64,000 nucleotides of DNA from Bacteroidota bacterium. Its GTDB lineage: Bacteria > Bacteroidota > Bacteroidia > Chitinophagales > Chitinophagaceae. The DNA is taken from NCBI GenBank assembly GCA_024640225.1, contig JAHEFK010000007.1, positions 1 to 64,000 on the forward strand, written 5' to 3'. Made by a program: the position numbers and the translations under genes. The notes under the pieces were generated by a model, which did not search any database, was not told the origin of the DNA, and worked only from the letters and a program-made list of their open reading frames with translations. This document shows, piece after piece, positions 8,561 to 17,315 of this stretch (its first letter is position 1; each line of letters starts with the position of its first letter).

Positions 8561-9628
8561 ATGAACAAAGTATTAATTGCTTTTTGCATTTTAGCAATTT
8601 TATCAGTGGCTTCTTGCAAGTCCAAAAAAGAAGAAAAAGAAGCGGTTGGTAATTATACAGCTACCGTTCCATTAAAAATGGATACCTCTTTTGTAAAAGA
8701 ATATGTGTCTCAAATCCAATCCATTCAGAATATTGAAATTAGAGCTAAAGTAAAGGGGTTTATTGAGCGAATTAATGTTGACGAAGGTCAGTTAGTTAAA
8801 GAGGGTCAATTGCTTTTTACGATACGTCCACGCGAATATGAGGCCGAACTTCAGAAAGTAAAAGCTCAAGTTAGAACTGCAGAGTTGGAAATGCAGAATA
8901 TTAAAACATTAGCAGATAAAGGTATTGTATCGAAAACAGAATTGTCTTTAGCCATTGCAAAACTAGATGAAGCAAAAGCAGATGAAGCCTTAGCTGCATT
9001 ATATGTTTCTTATACAAAGATAACAGCACCTTTTAGTGGTGTGATAGATAGGTTGAAATTTAAAGTGGGTAGTCTTATTGATGAAGGCACCTTATTGACT
9101 TCCTTGTCGAATAATAAAGAAGTATACGCGTATTTTAATGTTTCTGAGCAAGAGTATTTAGATTTCAAATCGAAGGGGATAACAGAATTAAAAAATGTTG
9201 CCAATTTAATTTTAGCAGATGGCCAATTGCACAAATACAAAGGCAGTATAGAAACCATTGAAGGGGAATTTGATAATAGTACTGGCAATATTGCATTTAG
9301 AGCAAAATTTCCCAATCCAGAATTGTTATTAAAGCATGGTGAAACAGGGAAAGTTCAATTGCCAATATCTATAAAAAATGCACTCCTTATTCCACAAAAA
9401 GCAACCTTTGAATTACAAGATAAGATTTATGTATATGTAATAGATGTTAACCATAAAGTACGTTCTATATGCATTACCATAAAGCAGAAATTATCTAATA
9501 TTTATATAGTTGATGCTGGATTGAGTGAGCAAGATACCATCTTGCTAGAAGGATTGCAAAGTGTGAAAGAGAATGATGTCATAAAAACGATTTTTATACC
9601 AGCTAAACAAGCAATGTCAATAAAATAA
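8561..9628 (+). CDS. RND efflux periplasmic adaptor (membrane fusion lipoprotein)
   Basis: A 355-aa HlyD/AcrA-family adaptor linking the inner-membrane pump to the outer-membrane channel. The ORF extends to 8507, but ATG 8561 gives a clean lipoprotein signal with lipobox VAS-Cys19, so I place the start there. The order is a lipoyl-like half motif (KGFIERINVDEGQLVKEGQ), an alpha-helical hairpin (about 85-135), the second lipoyl half (TKITAPFSGVIDRLKFKVG), then beta-barrel and membrane-proximal domains. The gene is followed by the pump with a 1-bp gap (stop at 9626-9628, ATG at 9630) and then the outer-membrane factor, so the operon encodes a whole AcrAB-TolC type system. Confidence 0.93.
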   Translation: MNKVLIAFCILAILSVASCKSKKEEKEAVGNYTATVPLKMDTSFVKEYVSQIQSIQNIEIRAKVKGFIERINVDEGQLVKEGQLLFTIRPREYEAELQKVKAQVRTAELEMQNIKTLADKGIVSKTELSLAIAKLDEAKADEALAALYVSYTKITAPFSGVIDRLKFKVGSLIDEGTLLTSLSNNKEVYAYFNVSEQEYLDFKSKGITELKNVANLILADGQLHKYKGSIETIEGEFDNSTGNIAFRAKFPNPELLLKHGETGKVQLPISIKNALLIPQKATFELQDKIYVYVIDVNHKVRSICITIKQKLSNIYIVDAGLSEQDTILLEGLQSVKENDVIKTIFIPAKQAMSIK

Positions 9629-9629
9629 A

Positions 9630-12600
9630 ATGATTAAAAAAATTATACACAGGCCTGTATTGGCCATCGTAATATCTCTTATAATAGTATTATTAGGGAT
9701 ATTAGCATTAGTTCAATTGCCAGTAACACAATTCCCATCTATATCACCTCCAAAAGTAAATATTAGTGCAGAATATCCAGGTGCCAATGGAGAATTGATG
9801 ATTAAAGCTGTCGTTATTCCATTAGAGAGAGCATTAAATGGGGTGCCGGGAGTTAAATACATAGCTTCTGATGCCGGAAATGATGGGGTATGTTTGATTA
9901 CAGTGGTTTTTAAATTGGGTACAGATCCAAATATTGCTTCGGTAAATGTTCAAAATAGGGTAGCCGCTGTAAGCAATAAATTGCCCCCACAAGTTGTAAA
10001 AGAAGGTATTAAAATTTCACGCGAAGAGTCGAATATGTTGATGTATGTGAATTTGTATAGTAAGGATACAAATTTAGATGTCAATTTTCTGTATAATTTC
10101 GCTGATATTAATGTGCTGTCTGAGTTAAAAAGAGTAGATGGAGTAGGGTATGCAGATATTCTTGGTAATAGAGAATATGCCATGCGCGTGTGGTTAAAAC
10201 CAGATAGAATGCTAGCCTATAATATCTCTGCAGATGACGTTTTAAAAGCAATTGATGAACAGAATTTAGAAGCTGCTCCCGGTAAGGTAGGAGAGAGTTC
10301 TGGAATGCAGGCGCAAACATTTCAGTATGTACTCAAATATCCTGGTAGATATAACTCTAAAGAAGGGTATGAAAATATAATTTTACGATCTAGTCCAGAT
10401 GGAGAAATTTTACGGGTTAAAGATGTAGCTGATGTTACATTTGGAAGTTCTTATTACGATTTATATTCAAAGATGAACGGCAAGCCAGCGGCTGCTATTA
10501 TGATTAAACAATCCTATGGTAGTAATGCAAGTGAAGTAATTAAAAATATTAAATTAAGATTAGAAGATATTAAAAAAACATCCTTTCCAAATGGCATGGA
10601 ATATGAATTGAGCTATGATGTATCTAAGTTTTTAGATGCCTCCATAGAAAAAGTACTACATACTTTACTCGAAGCATTTTTATTAGTGGCCTTAGTGGTA
10701 TTTGTTTTCTTAGGTGATTTTAGATCTACTTTAATCCCAGCTATTGCAGTGCCCGTTTCCTTAATTGGTACGTTCTTTTTCATGCAGTTTTTCGGTATTA
10801 ATCTAAATCTGATTACCCTATTTGCATTGGTCTTAGCTATTGGGATTGTGGTAGATGACGCCATTGTAGTGGTGGAAGCAGTACATGCAAAAATGGAAGA
10901 ACATGGCATTGGTCCAAAAGCTGCTACAGAAATGGCTATGGGCGAAATAAGTGGCGCCATTATTGCTATCACCCTTGTTATGGCTGCAGTGTTTATTCCT
11001 GCAGCATTTATGTCGGGCCCTGTAGGTATTTTCTATAAGCAATTTTCTGTAACCATGGCAACTGCAATTGTTTTATCGGGCATTGTTGCATTAACATTTA
11101 CACCCGCTTTATGTGCCATGTTGCTTAAAAATAATCATGAGCATGAAAAAAAAGCTACAGTATTAAATAGATTTTTATTTTCATTTAATGAAGGATTTAG
11201 AAAACTTCAAGGAAAGTATAAAAATCTAGTTGGTATCATTGTGAATAGAAAAACCATTACGTTTTCTTTACTTATTGCTTTTTGTATGGGCACTTGGTTT
11301 ATGAGTAATTCTGTTCCCACAGGTTTTATTCCTAATGAAGATCAAGGGGTTTTTTATGGATTAATTCTAACACCTCCTGGTTCCACCCTTGAAAGAACAG
11401 AATCCGTTTTGTCCCAAGTTCAAAAAGTGGCAAGTGCCATGGAAGATGTACAATCTGTATCAACGACGTCTGGTTTTGAAATTTTAACGGAAGGAACAGA
11501 ATCATGCTCGGGAACAGCTTTAATCAATTTAAAAAGTTGGGACGAACGTAAGCACTCCATGACTGAAGTTATGCAAGAGTTAGAAGAACGAACGAAGAAT
11601 ATTAAAGGAGCCACTATTGAATTTTTCCCACCCCCAGCAGTACCGGGTTATGGTGCAGCAGGAGGTTTTGAATTACGTTTATTAGATAAAGCAGGAAGTG
11701 GCGATTATAAAAAAATGGAAGCAGTAAATAAGCAATTTGTTGCGGATTTAAGTAAACGAAAAGAACTTACTTCTGTTTTTGGCTTTTATAATGCAAGTTT
11801 CCCTCAATATACTTTGAATATTGATAATGATAAAGCTCAACAGAAAGGTGTTTCGATAGACAATGCCATGAATAATTTATCAACTTTAATTGGCAGTTAC
11901 TATTCTACTAATTTTATAAAATTTGATAGGCAATATAAAGTAATGGTGCAGGCTTTACCGCAATATCGATCGAAGCCAGAAGATCTTTTGAAACTATATG
12001 TAAAAAATGATCGTGAAGAAATGGTGCCTTATTCCTCCTTTATGACAATGAAAAAAGTATATGGTTTAGACGAGATTACCCGTCATAATATGTACAATGC
12101 TTCTGAGCTTAGTGGTTCGCCTGCCGAAGGTTATAGTAGTGGAGAAGCTATTGAAGCCATAAAAGAAGTAGCTGATAAGAAACTACCAAAAGGTTTTGGT
12201 ATTGATTGGGCGGGTATTTCTATTGATGAGGTTGCTAAAGGAAATCAAACCCTTTATATTTTTATTATCTCCTTAATCTTTGTATACTTAGTATTAAGTG
12301 CTCAATACGATAGTTTCTTATTGCCTTTGCCAGTTATTTTTTCATTACCAACTGGAATTTTTGGTGCCTTTTTATTATTGAAAATTTTGGGTCTTGAAAA
12401 TAATATCTATGCCCAAATTGCTATGGTAATGCTTATTGGTATTTTAGGCAAAAATGCAGTATTAATTATTGAATTTGCAGTACAAAGGCAAAAAGCAGGT
12501 GCTACAAAATTGCAAGCAGCCATTGAAGGTGCTGCAGCTAGGTTACGCCCAATATTAATGACCTCATTTGCATTTATAGCAGGTTTAATACCCTTGGTAT

Positions 12601-12791
12601 TAGCTACCGGGCCAGGTGCTATAGGAAATAGAACAATTGGGGCAGCTGCCGCAGGAGGAATGTTGTTTGGTACTGTTTTTGGAGTCGTAATTGTACCTGG
12701 ATTATATTACTTATTTGCAAGAGTGCCTAAGCATAGCTTCAAAGAAGAAGTTATAGAATTGAACCATAAATTAACGGATAGCTATGAATAA
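9630..12791 (+). CDS. RND multidrug efflux pump, AcrB/HAE1 type
   Basis: A 1053-aa inner-membrane proton antiporter, the full length for the HAE1 family. TM1 (HRPVLAIVISLIIVLLGILAL) is followed by PVTQFPSISPPKV, as in AcrB/MexB. The proton-relay residues are present: Asp409-Asp410 in GIVVDDAIVVVEAV (TM4) and Lys941 in GILGKNAVLIIEFA (TM10). Two large periplasmic loops follow TM1 and TM7. The C-terminal FGVVIVPGLYYLF is typical. The stop overlaps the start of the outer-membrane factor gene by 8 nt, indicating coupling. No local transcriptional regulator (TetR or AraC) lies next to the operon. Drug range cannot be told from sequence. Confidence 0.95.
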   Translation: MIKKIIHRPVLAIVISLIIVLLGILALVQLPVTQFPSISPPKVNISAEYPGANGELMIKAVVIPLERALNGVPGVKYIASDAGNDGVCLITVVFKLGTDPNIASVNVQNRVAAVSNKLPPQVVKEGIKISREESNMLMYVNLYSKDTNLDVNFLYNFADINVLSELKRVDGVGYADILGNREYAMRVWLKPDRMLAYNISADDVLKAIDEQNLEAAPGKVGESSGMQAQTFQYVLKYPGRYNSKEGYENIILRSSPDGEILRVKDVADVTFGSSYYDLYSKMNGKPAAAIMIKQSYGSNASEVIKNIKLRLEDIKKTSFPNGMEYELSYDVSKFLDASIEKVLHTLLEAFLLVALVVFVFLGDFRSTLIPAIAVPVSLIGTFFFMQFFGINLNLITLFALVLAIGIVVDDAIVVVEAVHAKMEEHGIGPKAATEMAMGEISGAIIAITLVMAAVFIPAAFMSGPVGIFYKQFSVTMATAIVLSGIVALTFTPALCAMLLKNNHEHEKKATVLNRFLFSFNEGFRKLQGKYKNLVGIIVNRKTITFSLLIAFCMGTWFMSNSVPTGFIPNEDQGVFYGLILTPPGSTLERTESVLSQVQKVASAMEDVQSVSTTSGFEILTEGTESCSGTALINLKSWDERKHSMTEVMQELEERTKNIKGATIEFFPPPAVPGYGAAGGFELRLLDKAGSGDYKKMEAVNKQFVADLSKRKELTSVFGFYNASFPQYTLNIDNDKAQQKGVSIDNAMNNLSTLIGSYYSTNFIKFDRQYKVMVQALPQYRSKPEDLLKLYVKNDREEMVPYSSFMTMKKVYGLDEITRHNMYNASELSGSPAEGYSSGEAIEAIKEVADKKLPKGFGIDWAGISIDEVAKGNQTLYIFIISLIFVYLVLSAQYDSFLLPLPVIFSLPTGIFGAFLLLKILGLENNIYAQIAMVMLIGILGKNAVLIIEFAVQRQKAGATKLQAAIEGAAARLRPILMTSFAFIAGLIPLVLATGPGAIGNRTIGAAAAGGMLFGTVFGVVIVPGLYYLFARVPKHSFKEEVIELNHKLTDSYE

Positions 12792-14217
12792 AAAAATAAT
12801 TTATAAGAGCATCTATTTGCTTTTGATATGCCTCAGCTTTTCGCAATGTAAATTGCCTCAATTAGAGCAAGCGCCAACGGTGCAATTGCTTCCTAGTGCT
12901 TATAATTCAAATACGGATTCAATAAGTTGCGCCACATCAAATTGGAGAACATTTATTAATGATTCATATTTACAAACATTAATAGACATTGCATTAGATA
13001 GAAATTTAGATGTGAAAAGTACATTGCAAGATATTGAAATTGCAAGAAATCAGTTTGCTTTTAAGAAAAGCTTATTGTCGCCAAATGTTCACTTTCTAGG
13101 AAGCGCTGGTTTGGAAAAGGTAGGTAGATATACTTCACAAGGGGCAGGTGATGCATCAGCAGAAATTACGCCTGGGAAGTTAGTGCCTGAAAAATTAAGC
13201 GATTTTCTAACCGGATTTCGAGCGAGTTGGGAACTTGATATTTGGGGCAAGCTTAATAGTTCAAAGAAAGCAGCTTATGCCCATTATTTAAGCACAACGG
13301 AAGCCCGAAATTTTGCTAAAACTAATCTCATTGCAGAAGTGGCTTGTGATTATTATGAATTACTTGCATTAGATAACCAACTTGATATCATTCGCCAAAC
13401 AATAAAACTGCAGCAGAATCAATTAGAGATTGTAAAAGTTCAAAAACTAGCATCTGTAGTAACGGAGTTAGCTGTAAAGCAATTTGAAGCTCAAGTTTTA
13501 AACTCTGAGAGCATGGAAGTGGAGCTACTTCAAAAAATTACTATTTTAGAAAATGAAATAAATTTTCTATTAGGTAGGTACCCACAAGCCATAGCAAGGG
13601 AAAAGAATCCGTTGGTAACTTTACCTTTGTACATAACTAAAGTAGGTGTTCCTTCACAATTAATAAAAAACAGACCAGATGTACAACAAGCTGCGTTGGA
13701 AATGCTAGCAGCGAAATGTGATTTGAAAGCAGCAAAGCTGGAATTTTATCCAAGTGTTAATTTGAGTAGTTCGCTCGGTGCACAAGCATTTAAAACTTCC
13801 CTTTTATACACGTTTCCAGCATCTTTGTTATATAATGCAGTTAGCGAAATAACAGCTCCTGTATTAAATCGTAAGGCATTAGTAGCGGCATACAAAACAG
13901 CAAATGCACAGCAAATAAAAGCTATTTATGATTATCAAAAAGCGTTGTTGAATGCTTATTTGGAGGTTTCTAATCAATTAGCCATCATAGATAATTTAGA
14001 ACGCATTTATGATTTAAGAAATAAAGAGGTTTTAGTACTTTCCAAGTCTATTGAAATAGCTACTGATTTATTTAAATCCGCTAGAGCCAATTATTTAGAA
14101 GTATTAACGGCTCAACGAGATGCTCTATCTACTAAGTTTGAATTGATTGATGCAAAGAAACAACAATTTCAATCGCTCATAAACATTTATAGATCTCTTG
14201 GCGGAGGATGGAAATAG
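12784..14217 (+). CDS. Outer-membrane efflux lipoprotein, TolC/NodT type
   Basis: A 477-aa outer-membrane factor that forms the exit duct of the efflux complex. It has a lipoprotein signal (LSFSQ before Cys22), as in NodT/OprM proteins. The conserved LIDIALDRNLDVKSTLQDIEIARNQ, SWELDIWGKLNSSKKAA, the IKNRPDVQQAALEMLAAKCDL hinge and the last coiled-coil repeat with YLEVLTAQRDALSTKFELIDAKKQQ fit the OEP family, in two homologous halves. It overlaps the pump gene by 8 nt and ends just before an intrinsic terminator, so it is the last gene of the efflux operon. Confidence 0.93.
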   Translation: MNKKIIYKSIYLLLICLSFSQCKLPQLEQAPTVQLLPSAYNSNTDSISCATSNWRTFINDSYLQTLIDIALDRNLDVKSTLQDIEIARNQFAFKKSLLSPNVHFLGSAGLEKVGRYTSQGAGDASAEITPGKLVPEKLSDFLTGFRASWELDIWGKLNSSKKAAYAHYLSTTEARNFAKTNLIAEVACDYYELLALDNQLDIIRQTIKLQQNQLEIVKVQKLASVVTELAVKQFEAQVLNSESMEVELLQKITILENEINFLLGRYPQAIAREKNPLVTLPLYITKVGVPSQLIKNRPDVQQAALEMLAAKCDLKAAKLEFYPSVNLSSSLGAQAFKTSLLYTFPASLLYNAVSEITAPVLNRKALVAAYKTANAQQIKAIYDYQKALLNAYLEVSNQLAIIDNLERIYDLRNKEVLVLSKSIEIATDLFKSARANYLEVLTAQRDALSTKFELIDAKKQQFQSLINIYRSLGGGWK

Positions 14218-14222
14218 GCAAT

Positions 14223-14254
14223 AAAAAAGAGCAACTGAATAGTTGCTCTTTTTT
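14223..14254 (+). terminator. Intrinsic terminator of the efflux operon
   Basis: A 14-bp perfect stem (14223-14236 with 14241-14254) closes a GAAT loop with A/T tracts on both sides. It ends 3 bp from the 3' end of the convergent tRNA-Glu, so it can also stop transcripts leaving the tRNA. Confidence 0.85.
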
Positions 14255-14256
14255 TG

Positions 14257-14329
14257 TACCGCGTACGGGAGTCGAACCCGTCATTCCACCGTGAAAGGGT
14301 GGCGTCTTAAACCGATTGACCAACGCGGC
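14257..14329 (-). tRNA. tRNA-Glu (anticodon UUC)
   Basis: A 73-nt cloverleaf read on the minus strand. The acceptor arm GCCGCGT pairs with ACGCGGT (one G:U at position 1), with discriminator A at 14257. The D arm is closed by GTC/GAC, the anticodon arm CCACC/GGTGG has loop CTTTCAC giving anticodon TTC, and the T arm ACGGG/CCCGT has loop TTCGACT. CCA is not encoded. A full Bacteroidota promoter lies upstream at 14351-14381. Confidence 0.96.
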
Positions 14330-14350
14330 ATTCCCTTTGAATTTGGATTG

Positions 14351-14381
14351 CAAAGGTATCATTTACTTTTTATTCTTCAAA
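14351..14381 (-). promoter_or_regulatory. Promoter of tRNA-Glu (TTTG-N19-TACCTTTG)
   Basis: On the minus strand, TTTG (14378-14381) is separated by exactly 19 bp from TACCTTTG (14351-14358). This is a full match to the housekeeping promoter of Bacteroidota. The -7 element ends 21 nt before the mature tRNA 5' end, leaving a short leader. Confidence 0.8.
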
Positions 14382-14409
14382 GTATTTTAGGTTCTTTTTT
14401 AAAAAAAAA

Positions 14410-15171
14410 TTAAGCCATTGCATTTATAATAGCTAAAAAATCATTTGCAACTAAGGATGCACCGCCTATTAATCCACCGTCTACATCTTCACATGCAAAT
14501 AATTCTGCAGCATTATTAGGTTTGCAACTACCGCCGTATAAAATACTAAGCGCATTAGCTATTGTTTCTCCGTATTGAGCATGTATCGTAGCTCTAATAT
14601 GTGCATGCATGTCTTGTGCTTGTTGTGCACTAGCGGTAAGCCCTGTGCCAATAGCCCATATGGGTTCGTAGGCAATGGTTATATTTTCCATTGCATTAGC
14701 ATCTAAATGAAACAGGCTATCTCGTAATTGATCTGCAACAAATTGATTATGCGTAGCTTGTTCTCTACTGTTTAAGGGCTCGCCACAGCAAAAGATAATT
14801 TGTAATCCTGCTGCAAGCGCTTGGTCTACTTTTTGTGCTAATATGGAGGGGGTTTCGTTAAAATACTCTCTTCGTTCCGAATGGCCAATGAGTACGTAAG
14901 GCATACCAGCGTTTTTTATCATTGTTGCCGATATTTCCCCCGTATAAGCGCCATTAGCAAAAGCACTGCAGTTTTGTGCAGCAACGAAAACATTATTGGT
15001 TTTACTCACTAGTTCCGATACCATTATACTTTGCAAAAAGGGCGGAGCAAATACAACTTCTTTGTGATGGGGAAGCGCGTGTAGTCCATTGATAACATCC
15101 TGAACTAATTGTTTGCCTTCTGCTATAGTAAGGTTCATTTTCCAATTACCTGCGATAATCTTTTTTCTCAT
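14410..15171 (-). CDS. tpiA: Triose-phosphate isomerase
   Basis: Interconverts dihydroxyacetone phosphate and glyceraldehyde 3-phosphate in glycolysis. The 253-aa TIM barrel has the catalytic Lys in AGNWKMN, the electrophilic His in LIGHSERR, the catalytic Glu in AYEPIWAIGTG and the phosphate-binding LYGGSCKP and GLIGGASL loops. The ORF could extend to 15228, but the ATG at 15171 gives the conserved start MRKKIIAGNWKM. The upstream GlmU-like gene stops only 2 bp earlier (15174), so the two are co-transcribed. No terminator is obvious after the stop. Confidence 0.96.
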   Translation of the reverse strand: MRKKIIAGNWKMNLTIAEGKQLVQDVINGLHALPHHKEVVFAPPFLQSIMVSELVSKTNNVFVAAQNCSAFANGAYTGEISATMIKNAGMPYVLIGHSERREYFNETPSILAQKVDQALAAGLQIIFCCGEPLNSREQATHNQFVADQLRDSLFHLDANAMENITIAYEPIWAIGTGLTASAQQAQDMHAHIRATIHAQYGETIANALSILYGGSCKPNNAAELFACEDVDGGLIGGASLVANDFLAIINAMA

Positions 15172-15173
15172 CT

Positions 15174-16349
15174 TTAATATTTGTTTGAAATATAATGTAA
15201 AACAGCTTCGGATTCTTTGCTTAAGCATTGATTTCTTCTATTCATCATGGCATTTGCAGTAGCAATCGCTTTTTCAATTTGATGTTTTGTGGCCGTTTGG
15301 CCCATTCCCCAAGTAAAGGAGGGTGTGTATTTTTCTGGGAATGCAGATCCAAAAATATTGCAGGCTACACCAATTACAGATCCCGTATTAATCATGGTGT
15401 TGATACTCGTCTTAGAATGATCGCCCATGAACAAACCGCAAAATTGCAAACCGGTGGCAATATATTGTTGTTGTGCTTCATCATAAATGGCAACAGGGCT
15501 ATAATTGTTTTTAAGGTTTGAGCAATTGGTATCAGCTCCTAAATTGCACCAAGCGCCAATTACAGAATTGCCAATAAATCCATCATGACCTTTGTTGGAG
15601 TTTTCAAAAAATACACTATTGCTTACTTCTCCACCTACTTTGCATCCTGGACCGATGGTGGTATCACCATAAATTTTGGCACCCATTTTAATAGTGCTTT
15701 GCGTTCCTATGGATAATGGACCTCGTAAAAGTGCACCTTCCATAATTTCAGCATTTTTTCCGATATATACCGGGCCGTTGCTAGCATTTATAATACAAGG
15801 TAGTAAGACCGCTCCTTCGTCAATAAAAATAGCTTCTGGATTTATAGCCTGTACATAATTTGGTAAGGGAGCAGATGTTTTATCAGAAGTGATAGCTTGA
15901 AAATCGGCTTTAATTTGAGTTCCATTTTGAGTGAAGATATCCCAAATCTTATTTAGATAAGATATAGGCCCCGAAAATTCAACTTTAAAAGCTTGTTGAG
16001 CTAATTGTAGTAAATTTTCATTAGTATAAATAGCTTCTTGGCTTTTAAATGCAATGAGCAGCTCATTGAAATAAAGCGCTTGACCTGCCTGCAAAGCTAT
16101 AATTGCTGTTTTCAGTGCATCGCTAGCATGAACAGCGCCATTGATGTACGTTGTAGTAGTTGTAGTAGGGGATGTATAACAGTTTTGTAAATAACTAACT
16201 GTTAAGGTTGCGGTATGCTGCACCTTTAAATAATGCTCCCAACGCTCACGCATTGTTAAAATGCCACAACGAATATCTGCTATAGATCTTGTATGGGTAA
16301 ACGGGAAGAAATGCGCTCTTAGGGGCGTGTCAAAAAGGCAAATTTGCAT
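15174..16349 (-). CDS. GlmU-like sugar nucleotidyltransferase/acetyltransferase, Bacteroidota type
   Basis: A 391-aa protein of the alternative GlmU family of Bacteroidota, thought to supply UDP-N-acetylglucosamine or a related sugar nucleotide. The N-terminus (ICLFDTPLRAHFFPFTHTRS, then IADIRCGILTMRERW) is the family's nucleotidyltransferase signature. From about residue 170 a left-handed beta-helix of hexapeptide repeats follows (GPVYIGKNAEIMEGALLRGP, IGTQSTIKMGAKIYGDTTIG). It lies 2 bp upstream of tpiA and downstream of rpmE2. A terminator-like hairpin sits only 5 nt before its ATG. The reaction in this subfamily is inferred, since the catalytic domain differs from classical GlmU. Confidence 0.85.
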   Translation of the reverse strand: MQICLFDTPLRAHFFPFTHTRSIADIRCGILTMRERWEHYLKVQHTATLTVSYLQNCYTSPTTTTTTYINGAVHASDALKTAIIALQAGQALYFNELLIAFKSQEAIYTNENLLQLAQQAFKVEFSGPISYLNKIWDIFTQNGTQIKADFQAITSDKTSAPLPNYVQAINPEAIFIDEGAVLLPCIINASNGPVYIGKNAEIMEGALLRGPLSIGTQSTIKMGAKIYGDTTIGPGCKVGGEVSNSVFFENSNKGHDGFIGNSVIGAWCNLGADTNCSNLKNNYSPVAIYDEAQQQYIATGLQFCGLFMGDHSKTSINTMINTGSVIGVACNIFGSAFPEKYTPSFTWGMGQTATKHQIEKAIATANAMMNRRNQCLSKESEAVLHYISNKY

Positions 16350-16354
16350 AAACT

Positions 16355-16383
16355 AAAAATCCCAACAAAAGTCGGGATTTTTT
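16355..16383 (-). terminator. Terminator-like hairpin between rpmE2 and the GlmU-like gene
   Basis: On the minus strand a stem with a GGGATTTTT right side and one internal mismatch (16354-16366 with 16371-16383, loop AAAA on plus) is followed by T residues. It lies about 28 bp after the rpmE2 stop and 5 nt before the next ATG. Confidence 0.7.
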
Positions 16384-16411
16384 CGCGTATTTCAATATGT
16401 TTAATGTAAGA

Positions 16412-16663
16412 TTATGCTTTTTTAGCGTAACGATTTTTGAATTTCTCAATACGACCTGCAGTATCCACAAATACAGATTTACCGGTGTAGAAAGGGTGTG
16501 ATTTATGAGAAATTTCCACTTTAATTACTGGATATTCATTTCCATCTTCGTAAACGATGGTTTCTTTTGAATGAGCGCAAGAGCGTGTTAAAAACATATA
16601 GTCGTTAGACATGTCTTTGAAAACTACTTGGCGATACTCTTTTGGGTGTATATCTTGTTTCAT
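16412..16663 (-). CDS. rpmE2: Ribosomal protein bL31, type B
   Basis: An 83-aa large-subunit ribosomal protein. [19 protein letters not shown], the [11 protein letters not shown] segment and the [21 protein letters not shown] core are diagnostic of bL31. It lacks the CxxC pairs of the zinc-binding type A form, having a single Cys, so it is the zinc-independent type B. It is monocistronic or only weakly linked to the downstream GlmU-like gene, since a terminator hairpin lies between them. A strong full promoter is at 16714-16745. The roughly 40-nt leader contains a small hairpin (16678-16695). Confidence 0.96.
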   Translation of the reverse strand: MKQDIHPKEYRQVVFKDMSNDYMFLTRSCAHSKETIVYEDGNEYPVIKVEISHKSHPFYTGKSVFVDTAGRIEKFKNRYAKKA

Positions 16664-16677
16664 AGGGTATATTTTTT

Positions 16678-16695
16678 ACATGGATTTTGCCATGT
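16678..16695 (-). promoter_or_regulatory. Small hairpin in the rpmE2 leader
   Basis: A 6-bp perfect stem (16678-16683 with 16690-16695) with a 6-nt loop lies between the rpmE2 promoter and its ATG. It could be a protein-binding site for autoregulation or chance; the stem is short. Confidence 0.3.
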
Positions 16696-16713
16696 GTGTT
16701 AAAAATTGAAATG

Positions 16714-16745
16714 CAAAGGTATATTTTATATGTTTAAAAAACAAA
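16714..16745 (-). promoter_or_regulatory. Promoter of rpmE2 (TTTG-N20-TACCTTTG)
   Basis: On the minus strand TTTG (16742-16745), a 20-bp spacer and TACCTTTG (16714-16721) match the Bacteroidota housekeeping promoter. The -7 box is identical to that of tRNA-Glu. Confidence 0.75.
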
Positions 16746-16756
16746 AAAATACTTAA

Positions 16757-17284
16757 TTATTTAGCTAAAAGCTGCTCTAGATCTTTGCTTGCTTCCTCCG
16801 AAGTCATGTATTTGCCAATGATTTTACCTTCGCTATTCATTAAAAAAGCTTGCGGTACAAATTGTATGCCATAGATTTCTGCTGGTTTTGACTGCCATCC
16901 ACCTAAGTCACTTACATGGGTTGTCCAGCTTAAATTATCTGCTTTTATAGCATTAATCCAAGCGCTTTTGTCCTTATCTAAAGAAACGCTATAAACAGTA
17001 AAGCCATTCTTAGCATTTTTAAATTTTTTATCCTTGTAATTATTATAGAGCGCAACTAATTGAGGATTGCTTCTTCTGCATGGTCCGCACCAACTTGCCC
17101 AAAAATCGATTAATACGATGCGTCCTTTAGCTACTTCTGATAATTTAATGACTTTGCCTTCTGTGTTGGGGAATGCTAACTCCGGTGCTGCTTGTCCTAC
17201 TTTAATGGTAGTGTTTTCATATTGGGCATTGGCCATAAAGCTGCATAAGGTAAATGCGCATAATAGAATTGCTAATTTTTTCAT
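16757..17284 (-). CDS. Secreted TlpA/ResA-like thioredoxin
   Basis: A 175-aa periplasmic thiol-disulfide oxidoreductase. A cleavable Sec signal (LAILLCAFTLCSFMANA, cut before QYE) precedes an AhpC/TSA-like thioredoxin fold that begins VGQAAPELAFPNTEGKVIKL. The active site is WCGPC (Cys66, Cys69) in LIDFWASWCGPC, and the cis-Pro is in YGIQFVPQAFL. TlpA-like proteins reduce periplasmic disulfides, often in cytochrome c maturation or repair. The full-length DsbD at 31.8-33.9 kb could supply electrons, which is an inference. It is the last gene of a minus-strand run after the metallo-hydrolase gene, with 31 bp between them. Confidence 0.9.
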   Translation of the reverse strand: MKKLAILLCAFTLCSFMANAQYENTTIKVGQAAPELAFPNTEGKVIKLSEVAKGRIVLIDFWASWCGPCRRSNPQLVALYNNYKDKKFKNAKNGFTVYSVSLDKDKSAWINAIKADNLSWTTHVSDLGGWQSKPAEIYGIQFVPQAFLMNSEGKIIGKYMTSEEASKDLEQLLAK

Positions 17285-17315
17285 AGTTATTGGTGGTTAA
17301 GTTTGGGTTTGCAAA

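Noticed and set aside
10613-10972. Antisense ORF of 119 codons inside the RND pump gene
   Set aside because: It lies opposite a secure coding region, has low-complexity composition derived from the complementary codons and shows no protein-like motifs.
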